DNA from: Rana temporaria
Lineage: Eukaryota; Chordata; Amphibia; Anura; Ranidae
NCBI RefSeq assembly: GCF_905171775.1
Contig: NC_053494.1
Span: forward strand, 134,405,236-134,469,235
Direction of reading: 5' to 3'
DNA length: 64,000 nt
The position numbers and the translations under genes are program-made. The notes below the pieces were generated by a model. That model did no database searches. It was not told the DNA's origin and saw only the letters and a list, made by a program, of their open reading frames with translations. Below, one piece after another: positions 20,601 through 29,221 of this stretch; the stretch's first letter is position 1; the number at the start of each line of letters is the position of its first letter.

Positions 20601-23148
20601 TCGGCTACCTGTGAATTGAGTTTGGTGGTCTCAGCCCCGCCCCTGGTGGGTGTGCTATGCGAGGTTGGGTTGGGAGGACCCCCTCACACCCGCCATTGCC
20701 AACCGGGGCATGGAGAAAGGTGGCAGATTGCCTCTGGGGGAGGCCTCCCAACTCCTGCAGGCCGGCTCCTCTCTCTTTCGAGTTCACGCACAAAATACAC
20801 TTTTTAAAAAAAAAACATAACTGTCAACAATAACTTACCTGGATGATATTTAGCCCGAAGACGTCTGACATGAACCATTTGGCGCCTCTTCAGGTCAGAC
20901 CACTTCTTAACAATGGCCTTGTGGTCATGTTGGCCGCCAAAGTCAGCGATTAGGGCGCTGACCACAGCCCTTTTCTGTGGCTGCCTCCGCAGCTCATCGT
21001 ATCCTGTTTCCAGGAACTTCTGCAAGATGAAGAACAAAGTATATTGTAATACTTCTGTTGACAGCCTTATGGATATATGACGTAAATGTATGCTATTCAA
21101 CAATTGGAAGCATTCTCGCCTTATTAATCAATGACAGGGGTAACATGAAAGATTTTATATCCTGCCATTTCGGTCGCCACCTTTTTTGCATAAATATAGC
21201 AGCCATTATCATTTGCATAATTATGAATATATTATTAACAACACAGGATACACGTATAGGGGAGATATGCGTTGCTAACTCTTTTCCCTGTCAGGAGCCT
21301 AACGCCCCGGGGGGTCAGAGACGGGACCTTTTTCGGAGGACCACTGACGTATGTACCAGTCGCAGTTTTTTGTGATGTCACTCTTTAGGTGTGTGCACAT
21401 TTTTCACTGCATCCGGGTGGAGTTTTTGGGTTGTGTTTTGCACGCCACAGGCTTTTCAACAGGAAAAAAACAGCTGGAGGCAGAATGGTTGCAAAACACT
21501 ACGTGTTTGTTACTTAACTCTGGGTTTCAAGACCAGTCCACCTCCAGCTGTTGCAAAACTACTACTCCCATCAGCCACGGTCTGTCAGTGCATGCTAAGA
21601 ATTTTACTTTTGCTGCATTTAGGGTGCCACAGTTTAGAGACCCGTGCATAAAGGCCTGAAAAATGGGGGCCTGCAGAACTTACAATACTAGAAGTGCCAG
21701 CATTCCCAGGCATGCTGGAAGTTGTAGTTCTGCAACATCTAAAGGGCAATATGTATTCGAACGTCCTTGGGCCTTGAGGACACTGAAGTCAGGACGTTCG
21801 CATACGTCCTATGTCCAAAAAAATTTTAAATTCATTATGCTAAATAACAAGGAAAAGTGCCTAAATACACATTTGCCAACCAGGGTGTCTGCAGCTGTCC
21901 AGGCATGCTGGGACTTGTAGTTTTGTAAAAGCAGGAGACACATTTTTTGTGAAATACTAATATATGATCATATATACTAACTTTTAAACTAGACTTAAAT
22001 GCTGGGCTGGGCTGGGACTTGTAGTTTTGTAAAAGCAGGAGACACATTTTTGGTTAAATACTAATATCTGATCATATATACTAACTTTTAAACTAGACTT
22101 AAATGCAGTTGAAGATGATGAAATAACAGTGGTCAAAATACTTACACAAATCAGCAACTTTTCCTCAGACTTAGTGAAATTGCTTCCAACCATGTTGCTG
22201 TGTGATTGCGCTGCGATCATAAGTTGGAAACTGGCAAGGCTCCAGGAAATGGTCGCGTGTTGTTCGCGTGTTGATTGCGCTGCTTGGACCGAGATGGGTC
22301 CATATGGCTTCGGCTGTATGGACCACAGTAACTCTTTTCCCTGTCAGGAGCCTAGGAGCCTAACGCCCCGGGGGGTCAGAGACGGGACCTTTTCGGAGGA
22401 CCACTGACGTATGCAACCGTCGCAGTTTTTTGTGATGTCACTCTTTAGGTGTGTGCAAATTTTTCCTTGCACCGGGTGGAGTTTTTGGGTTGTGTTTTGC
22501 ACGCCACAGGCTTTTCAACAGAAAATAACCAGCTGGAGGCAGAATGGTTGCAAAACACTACGGGTTTGTTACCTAACTCTGGGTTTCAAGACCAGTCCAC
22601 CTCCAGCTGTTGCAAAACTACTACTCCCATCAGCCACGGTCTTTCAGTGCATGCTAAGAATTTTACTTTTGCTGCATCTAGGGTGCCACAGTTTAGAGAC
22701 CCGTGCATAAAGGCCTGAAAAATGTGGGCCTGCAGAACTTACAATACTAGAAGTGCCAGCATTCCCAGGCATGCTGGAAGTTGTAGTTCTGCAACATCTA
22801 AAGGGCAATATGTATTCGAACGTCCTTGGGCCTTGAGGACACTGAAGTCAGGACGTTCGCATACGTCCTATGTCCAAAAAAATTTTAAATTCATTATGCT
22901 AAATAACAAGGAAAAGTGCCTAAATACACATTTGCCAACCAGGGTGTCTGCAGCTGTCCAGGCATGCTGGGACTTGTAGTTTTGTAAAAGCAGGAGACAC
23001 ATTTTTGGTTAAATACTAATATCTGATCATATATACTAACTTTTAAACTAGACTTAAATGCAGTTGAAGATGATGAAATAACAGTGGTCAAAATACTTAC
23101 ACAAATCAGCAACTTTTCCTCAGACTTTGTGAAATTGCTTCCCACCAT
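17609..23148 (-). CDS. four-exon Myb/SANT-like protein gene inside the hAT, convergent with the transposase
   Basis: Spliced model: exon 1 23148-23101 (or its copy 22193-22146), exon 2 21019-20839, exon 3 19809-19564, exon 4 17784-17609. Donors are GTAAGT, GTAAGT and GTAAAT; acceptors end TCTTGCAG, TTATTATAG and CCTAAAAG. Phases 0, 1 and 1 join cleanly: 48+181+246+176 = 651 bases, 216 residues plus TAA. Exons 1-2 form a Myb/SANT-like DNA-binding region (NFTKSEEKLLIC, then KKWSDLKRRQ). Exon 3 has a basic RAKRRRRQ stretch, a likely nuclear signal, then a strongly acidic and Pro-rich tract. Exon 4 is a predicted coiled coil (SYLNQQNALLEQQL). This layout resembles accessory Myb-like proteins of Harbinger elements and NAIF1/MSANTD-type proteins. 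I infer a DNA-binding partner. A dead mariner lies in intron 3 and a SINE in intron 2. No transcript is known to me. Confidence 0.72.
17909..19441 (+). mobile_element. inactivated Tc1/mariner-type element with doubled terminal repeats
   Basis: Left TGCAGAATTATTAGGCAA (17915-17932) is matched inverted at 19228-19245. A second motif GTGCATAATTATTAG (about 18087) is matched inverted by CTAATAATTATGCAC (about 19421-19435). Two spaced pairs give an IR/DR-type terminus. The element lies in intron 3 of the Myb/SANT-like gene, same strand as the hAT transposase. Confidence 0.8.
18123..19107 (+). pseudogene. Tc1/mariner-type transposase, disabled
   Basis: Recognisable from an N-terminal HTH segment (KKDLTDSEKSKIERYL) to GPDGRARGWIG, MQDNAPSHVS (second catalytic Asp) and SPDLNPIENLW (catalytic Glu). 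Lesions: a frameshift near 18226, TGA at 18433-18435 and TAA at 18862-18864. Where relatives have D in a W-T-D-E-type motif this copy reads WTAEMR, so the first catalytic Asp also seems lost. The frame downstream of the shift is otherwise continuous. Confidence 0.9.
20118..20504 (+). mobile_element. Helitron-like 5' fragment (tentative)
   Basis: Starts TCTATATATATAAAACTCAA after an A, followed by a TATG microsatellite (about 20157-20190) and AAACTTGGCACACAGGTTAC, a combination I associate with Helitron 5' regions. No CTRR hairpin end is clear and no Rep/helicase is present. Confidence 0.35.
20517..20814 (+). mobile_element. tRNA-derived SINE with 12-bp TSD
   Basis: The head contains a B-box-like GGTTCGGATCC (20585-20595) and an A-box-like TGCGGTGGCTC (about 20527). 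The 3' end is an A-rich tail. ACATAACTGTCA flanks it exactly at 20505-20516 and 20815-20826, the hallmark of LINE-mediated retroposition. It sits in intron 2 of the Myb/SANT-like gene, only about 25 bases from the exon 2 donor. Confidence 0.88.
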
Positions 23149-23205
23149 GTTGCTGTAATATTGGGAAACTGGCAAGGCTCCAGGAAATGGTCGCGTGTTG
23201 TTCGC
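21279..23205. repeat. ~1-kb tandem duplication containing exon 1 of the Myb/SANT-like gene
   Basis: Copies begin at AACTCTTTTCCCTGTCAGGA (21279 and about 22329) and run to GGCAAGGCTCCAGGAAATGG (about 22232 and 23172). Markers are offset by 1059 bases early and 955 bases late, because copy 1 holds an extra internal duplication around 21900-22080 (ATGCTGGGACTTGTAGTTTT region). Both copies include ACTACAACTCCCAGCATGC-like hairpin pieces. Confidence 0.9.
22146..22193 (-). other. second copy of Myb/SANT gene exon 1
   Basis: ATG (22193-22191) through TGT (22148-22146), then donor GTAAGT. It encodes the same 16 residues as 23148-23101; the differences seen (GTT/GTG, ACT/ACA) are synonymous. Either copy splices in phase to exon 2. 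Confidence 0.75.
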
Positions 23206-23270
23206 GCAATTGCGCATGCGCGATCGAAAAATCGCAATCGCAATATGTATTTTGGTTAAAATATCATACA

Positions 23271-23790
23271 TATTCGATTTCAGAGTGCTGCTACAGCAGT
23301 TTTCGAAATATCTGCAATAAATTTCGCATTCGCATGTTGCGATATTTCGATAAAATATCAGGAATATTCTGAGCCAATCAGAGCGCTCCTCCAGCATATC
23401 TCGAAATTGCGCAATAAATATCGCATTCGCATGTTGCGATATTTCGATAAAATATCAGGAATATTCTGAGCCAATCAGAGCGCTCCTCCAGCATATCTCG
23501 AAATTGCGCAATAAATATCGCATTCGCATGTTGCGATATTTAGATAAAATATCACGAATATTCTGAGCCAATCAGAGCGCTCCTCCAGCATATCTCGAAA
23601 TTGCGCAATAAATATCGCATTCGCATGTTGCGATATTTCGATAAAATATCACGAATATTCTGAGCCAATCAGAGCGCTCCTCCAGCATATCTCGAAATTG
23701 CGCAATAAATATCGCATTCGCATGTTGCGATATTTCGATAAAATATCACGAATATTCTAAGCCAATCAGAGCGCTCCTACCGCAGTTATT
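23271..23790. repeat. 97-bp tandem repeats in the right subterminal region of the hAT
   Basis: GAGCCAATCAGAGCGCTCCT starts at 23371, 23468, 23565, 23662 and (as AAGCC) 23759, a constant 97-base period, with a diverged copy before. Each unit has an ATTGGCT/CCAAT motif and TATTTCGATAAAATATCA. It lies directly upstream of exon 1 on the minus strand, so it could act as promoter and as transposase-binding array. Confidence 0.92.
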
Positions 23791-23849
23791 AAAAAAATCG
23801 CAATTATTTTCGCATTCGCAATAGCGAAAAATCGCATTCAATTAATTTC

Positions 23850-23955
23850 GATAAAATATCACGAATATTCGAATTTAGCGAATATATCTCGAATATTCGA
23901 ATATATATTCGAGATATATCGCGAAATCGAATATGGCATATTCTGCTCAACACTA
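23850..23955 (-). repeat. right TIR and palindromic AT-rich end of the hAT
   Basis: Dense CGAATATTCG-type palindromes end in GCTCAACACTA. The last eight bases are the inverse of the left terminus TAGTGTTG. Confidence 0.85.
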
Positions 23956-23963
23956 CACACCAG
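23956..23963. repeat. right 8-bp target-site duplication of the hAT element
   Basis: CACACCAG, identical to 7005-7012. Confidence 0.93.
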
Positions 23964-24123
23964 CACTGATGTAACCAAAATGTGTAGACCCTGGTTAGGG
24001 CAGGATGCTGGGGAGGAGTTGACCTGCACCCAGGAAGAGCCAGCTGTAGTCTTTCTGTCCCTTATGGATGTGGAGGCTAGAGCGGATTGCAAAAGGCCTG
24101 CATCCCTGGAGGATTTCGGGAGT

Positions 24124-24660
24124 AGGGATAAGCTTTATGTTCGGGTCGAACATGAGTTCAACTCAAACATTGGCTGTTCACCCGTGCGCCAAACAGCGAA
24201 CAATTTGGGGTGTTCGCGGCAAATTCGAAAAGCACCATTTAAAAGTCTATGGGAGAAATCTAAAGTGCTAATTTTAAAGGTTAATATGCAAGTTATTGTC
24301 ATAAAAAGTGTTTGGGGACATGTATCAATGCAAAAAAAAGTTTTAAAAACGGACGTTTTTTTGGGAGCAGTGATTTTAATAATGCTTAAAATGAAACAAT
24401 AACAGTGAAATATTCCTTTAAATTTCGTACCTTGGGGGTGTCTATAGTATGCATGCAAAGTAGTGCATGTTTCCGTGTTTAAAACAGTCCCTGCACAAAA
24501 TGACATTTCTAAAGGAAAAAAAATAATTTAAAACTTCAGGTCTGGTATGGATATTTAGGGGAACCCTGCGCCACAAAAAAGTGTCAAAATGTTAAAAAAA
24601 CACACACACCAACTTGGGACAAGACCTTTAATAAAAAAAAAAAAACTCCAGCACCGTAAT
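24124..24660 (+). mobile_element. hAT-like nonautonomous repeat, one end only
   Basis: Starts TAGGGATAAGCTTTATGTTC with repeated TTCGGGTCGAACATGAGTTC-type motifs like a hAT end. The rest is noncoding. The opposite terminus is not found before the fold-back at 24673. Confidence 0.45.
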
Positions 24661-24672
24661 CCTTCTACGATT

Positions 24673-24936
24673 CCCGTTCCCAGACCCGCCGCTATGTATG
24701 ATACGGCCTCCACTGGAGGTTCCTGGCCAAATGACGCTCGAGCTGTATGACAGCTCTTTTATAACCGAGGGCGGGGCCACCTGTGACGTGTCGGATGAAC
24801 CCGCCCCCTCTGACGCAACAGGGTTTCCCGTGACGCGTCAGAGGGGGCGGGGTCACGGGTGGCCCCGCCCTCGGTTATAAAAGAGCTGGAGCCTCCGGTG
24901 GAGGCGGTATAGTTCGTAGTGGCGGGTCCGGGACTT
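24673..24936. repeat. GC-rich fold-back with mirrored TATA-like motifs
   Basis: CAGCTCTTTTATAACCGAGG (24751) and CCTCGGTTATAAAAGAGCTG (ending 24887) are inverted. The pairing extends outwards through GGCCTCCACTGGAGG/CCTCCGGTGGAGGC and ACCCGCCGCTATG/GTAGTGGCGGGT, and inwards to CCGCCCCCTCTGACGC/GCGTCAGAGGGGGCGG. The left arm has extra unpaired insertions. Confidence 0.85.
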
Positions 24937-26033
24937 GGATGACCACCGTCCACGAGCGATTGCGGGCATGAGAGGCAGAACAGGGACGTGTGTGTTTGTG
25001 TGTAAACAAACACATCCCTGTTCTGTGAGGAGAGGAGATGCAGATCGTGATTTCCTACAAGCTGGGACCAACGATCTGTCATCTCCTATAGTGAGTCCCC
25101 TCCCCCCACAGTTACAACACACACATAGGGAACACAGTTAACACCTTGATCACCCCCTAGTGTTAACCCCTTCCCTGCCAGTGACATTTACACAGTAATC
25201 AGTGCATTTTTATAGCACTAATCGTTGTATAAATGCCAATGGCCCCAAAAATGTGTCAAAAGTGTCCGATGTGTCCGCCATAATGTCGCAGTACCAATAA
25301 AAATCGCAGATTGCCACCATTACTAGTAAAATAATAATAATAATAAAAATGCCATAAATCTATCCATTATTTTGTAGACGCTATAACTTTTGCGCAAACC
25401 AATCAATATACGCTTATTGTGTTTTTTTTTTTTTTTCAGAAGTATGTATAAGAATACATATCGGCCTAAACTGAGGGAAAAAATGGCTTATTAAAAGAAA
25501 AAAAAATTGGGATATTTATTATAGCAAAAAGTACAAAATATTGGGGGTTATTTACTAAAGGGAAATCCACTTTGCACTACAAGTGCACTGTTAGTGCACT
25601 TGGAAGTGCAGTCACTGTAGATCTGAGGGGGACATGCAAGGAAAATAAAAAACAGTATTTTAGCATCCACATGATTGGATGATAAAATCAGCAGAGCTTC
25701 CCCTCATTTCAGATCTTCCCCTCAGATCTACAGTGACTGTACTTCCAAGTACACTTGCAGTTCAAAGTGGATTTGCCTTTAGTAAATGACCCCCTATGTG
25801 TTTTTTTTTCAAAATAGTCAATCTTTTTTTGTTTATAGCACAAATAATTAAACCGCAGAGGTGATCAAATACCACCAAAAGAAAGCTCTATTTGTAAGAA
25901 AAAAAGGACGTCAATTTTGTTTGGGTATAACGTCGCACAACCGCACAATTGTCAGTTAAAGCGACGCAGTTCCATATCGCAAAAAATGGCCTGGTCACTG
26001 AGCAGCCAAATCTTCCGGAGCTGAAGTGGTTAA
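24937..26033 (+). mobile_element. TTAA-family nonautonomous element, right end intact
   Basis: Shares internal blocks with 1-585 and 27266-28217 and ends GAAGTGGTTAA at 26033. It includes the family hairpin (GAACAGGGACGTGTGTG ... CACATCCCTGTTC, about 24977-25024). A separate fold-back MITE interrupts it at 25543-25794. The left TTAA end is not clear. Confidence 0.7.
25543..25794. mobile_element. fold-back MITE nested in the TTAA element
   Basis: GGGGGTTATTTACTAAAG at the left is inverted at the right as CTTTAGTAAATGACCCCC. Pairing continues through CACTTTGCACTACAAGTGCA/AGTACACTTGCAGTTCAAAG and AGTCACTGTAGATCTGAGG. Confidence 0.88.
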
Positions 26034-26743
26034 GGTAAAAAAATATTTAGGCTTTATAACCACTTTCATTTTTAACCCAGCTTCACCTTATTTACTAATG
26101 CTCAGTTTGTAAAGTGAATATTTCCTCTACTCTCTTAGTAAACTCACCCAAGAGTCCTTTACAGGCTAATATTGCCCCTGAGCCTGGCCCTAGGAAGGTT
26201 TGATTGGAAAACACTGCAATGCTGTGTGGGTTTTCATTACATCTCGCCTTTACATCTTCCCGCATTAGGCAAATTTAATACAGCCTGTCTAATGGAAATA
26301 TAACTGAGTAATGCAACTAAAACAGCAGGAAACCTCTTGTTCCTTATTATAGAAGTGGAAAAATCGAAAATAATAAAGATTTGTGAGCAGCGTGAAGTTT
26401 TATATTAAAGGGTATCTGTGAGAAAAGTACTCGGAGATTACCAGCTATGGAAAATGTTACCAAGAGGCTAATTTGTATACTTGTTAATTTGTGATTCATG
26501 ACAGTGTGTGTTTTTTTTTTCTGCTGTTCTAAATAATGGTATAAGCCAACTCGCTGTATGCCACATAAATAGAGTAAGTATATGGGTGGGAACCCATATG
26601 GCTGATTAAAGGTGCAATACAAACTATTTGGCCAAACAGCATTTGCTAAAAATATATAACGAATGAATAAGTCTCACTTCTCCTGCTGCATCTTCTCTGT
26701 AAAAAAATAAATACAACATAATGAATGTGACCTCCTTTTAGCA
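26034..26743. other. no gene or clear repeat seen
   Basis: AT-rich, with only short domain-free ORFs. Confidence 0.5.
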
Positions 26744-27144
26744 TTAAAGGGGTGGTTCACCCTAAAAACTACTTTTTTCTTATTACACTGGCCCCCCACA
26801 TTACAATACGATTAAGGCTATTAGTTTTTTTTTGATGCTGTACATACCTTTGTACAGCATATTCACCCGTGGCTTCCGGGTTGCGAGTCCCGCCGGAGTG
26901 GGCGTTCCTAACATGTCTGTGATTGACATTTTGACCAAAAATGAGCTCCCCCCGTCGTGTAAGCCGCGTCACGGTTGGCGAAAGGAGCCGAACGGCGAGT
27001 CGTCGCTATACTGCGCATGCGCATCGCCTCCTTTCGCCAATCGTGACGCAGCTTACGCGACGGGGGGAGCTAGTTTTTGGTCAAAATGTCAATCACAGAC
27101 ATGTTAGGAACGCCCACTCCGTAATTGGACATAGAAAGTGGCTC
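26744..27144. repeat. repeat with 100-bp-arm palindrome
   Basis: Begins TTAAAGGGGTGGTTCACCC. CCTAACATGTCTGTGATTGA (26908) is inverted as TCAATCACAGACATGTTAGG (to about 27109). The arms continue through TTTTGACCAAAAA and GAGCTCCCCCCGTCG to a short centre with TGCGCATGCGCA. The right terminus of the TTAAAGG element is not seen. Confidence 0.8.
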
Positions 27145-28969
27145 TTAACCTCCCTGGCGGTATGATTATGTATGGAATTTTGTACCAAAAGCGGTACAAT
27201 TTTTTATTTTGCATGGAAATTTGGCGTTTTATACTGTAGGCCTGCAATTCTTAGGAATAACTCACTTAACCGCTTAAGGACCGCCTCCTGCACATTTACG
27301 TCAGCAGAATGGCACGGCTGGGCACAGGTACGTCCTCTGCTAGTGCCCAGCCGTGGGTCGCGAGCGCGCGCCCGCGACCTGGTCCGAAGCTTCATGACCG
27401 CGGGACCCGCGGACCTGATCGCCACTGGAGTCCCGCGATCGGTTCCCGGAGCTGAAGAACGGGGAGGGCTGTGTGTAAACACAGCTTCCCCGTTCTTCAC
27501 TGTGGCGCCGTCATCGATCGTGTGATCCCTTTTATAGGGATACACAATTGATGACATCACACCTACAGCCACACCCCCCTACAGTTAGAAACACATATTA
27601 GGTCATACATAACCCCTTCAGCGCCCCCCTGTGGTTAACTCCCAAACTGCAATTGTCATTTTCACAGTAAACAATGCATTTTAAATGGTCCCAAAAATGT
27701 GTAAAAATTGTCCGAAGTGTCCGCCATAATGTCGCAGTCACGAAAAAATCACTGATGGCCGCCATTAGTAGTAAAAAAAATAATAATTAATAAAAATGCA
27801 ATAAAACTATCCCCTATTTTGTAAACGCTATTCATTTTGCGCAAACCAACCGATAAACGCTTATTGCGATTTTTTTTAACTAAAAATAGGTAGAAGAATA
27901 CGTATCGGCCTGAACTGAGGAAAACATGTTTTTTTATATATTTTTGGGGGATATTTATTATAGCAAAAAGTAAAAAATATTGATTTTTTTTCAAAATTGT
28001 CGCTCTATTTTTGTTTATAGCGCAAAAAATTAAAACCGCAGAGGTGATCAAATACCACCAAAATAAAGCTCTATTTGTGGGAAAAAAAAGGATGCCAATT
28101 TTGTTTGGGAGCCATGTCGCAAGACCGCGCAATTGTCTGTTAAAGCGACGCAGTGCCGAGTCGCAAAACCTGGCCGGGTCCTTTAGCTGCCTAAAGGTCC
28201 GGGTCTTAAGTGGTTAAATCTGTCCAAACAAGAGTCTAGTAGACATCCTGGGTATGATAAAGTTTGAAACACAAAATCATAAATTATAACATAATAAATA
28301 ACTATAAATAATTATAACAAACAATAATGTAATTATAATAAAAATTATTCAATAATGTAATCAAATCAAAAACACTGAAATTTGCTCAGTTGCAGAATTT
28401 TCGCTGTCTCTACTTTTATTTTTTTATGACGAATTTCCCCACAAATCGCTATCGCACAATTCTGCAAGTGATTATAATTTACTATCGCTGTTTTCTAGCT
28501 GCTCTAAAATCACTTTTGACATAAAGGGACACTTTTGGTTGCTATGGACAATCTACAGTTTGCAGGCAGAAAGAAAAGTTTTTTTTTTTTAAAAGTACAT
28601 GCAGAACACTAGGCAGACCACTAGGGACAAAGGGGGTGTGTATTTGTTACATACAGTACTGTAATCTATAAGATTACAGTATACTGTATGTAATGTGTTT
28701 ATTTACTTTTTTGAATTTGGCGCCGTTCTCCGCCCCTGTGCGTCGTAACGTCGCAGGGAACGGAGATCGGCGGCACACAGGCACTGTGTGAATCGAGCGA
28801 GGAAGCCGCTCGCTCACACAGCGGGGATGCATCGCAGGATCCAGGGACAAGGTAAATAACTTGTGCTTGTGGATGCTGCGAGGCGATCCCGAGTCTGGCT
28901 CGGGGATACCGCTTTTGGTATTGAAATCTTACCCCGAGCCAGACTCTGGAATACCGACAAGGGGGTTAA
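27145..28969. mobile_element. TTAA-flanked element (outer) carrying a nested TTAA element
   Basis: Left TTAACCTCCCTGGCGGTAT and right (inverted) TTAACCCCCTTGTCGGTAT form TIRs ending in TTAA. The interior is noncoding, with AT-rich DNA at 28270-28400 and a CTCGGGGTA/TACCCCGAG inverted pair near the right end (about 28897-28945). It is split at 27266 by a second element. Confidence 0.82.
27266..28217. mobile_element. TTAA-flanked element nested in 27145-28969
   Basis: The ends TTAACCGCTTAAG and CTTAAGTGGTTAA are inverted with one mismatch. It contains the family hairpin GAACGGGGA...GTAAAC...TCCCCGTTC (about 27457-27496) and the conserved AATACCACCAAAATAAAGCT block. Flanks: ATAACTCAC before and ATCTGTCCA after one TTAA copy at each side. 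Confidence 0.87.
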
Positions 28970-29221
28970 ATAGTGATGAGCTTTAGGTTGGAGTTCACTG
29001 CTACCATCGGATGCAGGGAATTCTGTGGTTCGAGGTTTGTGGACCCAGGAAAATTTACCATGATAATAATCATAACAAATGGCCTAGCCTTTGAACTTAG
29101 GTCAGCTGGCTTAGAAGGGCAAATAACATTTTTTTTTTTGGATAAGCCAGCTCCCAACTCTGAAGGCTTTTTTCCCAGCAACCATTTCGAGAATGTGTTT
29201 TATCTGTTGTAGGGAAATCTT

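Larger units (their letters stand above)
7013..23955 (+). mobile_element. complete 16.9-kb two-gene hAT transposon
   Basis: The left end reads TAGTGTTGCTCACGAATATT; the right end on the minus strand reads TAGTGTTGAGCAGAATATGC. Identical 8-bp duplications (CACACCAG) flank it. Both ends are rich in CGAATATTCG-type palindromes. The element carries an open hAT transposase (8392-11733, plus) and a convergent four-exon Myb/SANT-like gene (23148-17609, minus). Younger insertions and a satellite array swell it: Tc1 relic, 298-bp higher-order array, dead mariner/Tc1, SINE, Helitron-like piece. Typical autonomous hATs are only a few kb, so this size and a second gene are unusual. The duplicated target is still exact, which argues against a very old insertion. 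Confidence 0.88.

Noticed and set aside
20517..20610. Genuine tRNA gene
   Set aside because: B-box present, but the cloverleaf is not convincing and the poly(A) tail with TSD shows a SINE.
17609..21103. Nested Harbinger element as the source of the Myb/SANT-like exons
   Set aside because: Not excluded, but no HARBI1-type transposase, TIR pair or TWA duplication was seen around the exons. The gene start lies against the hAT terminus, so I favour a hAT-encoded gene.
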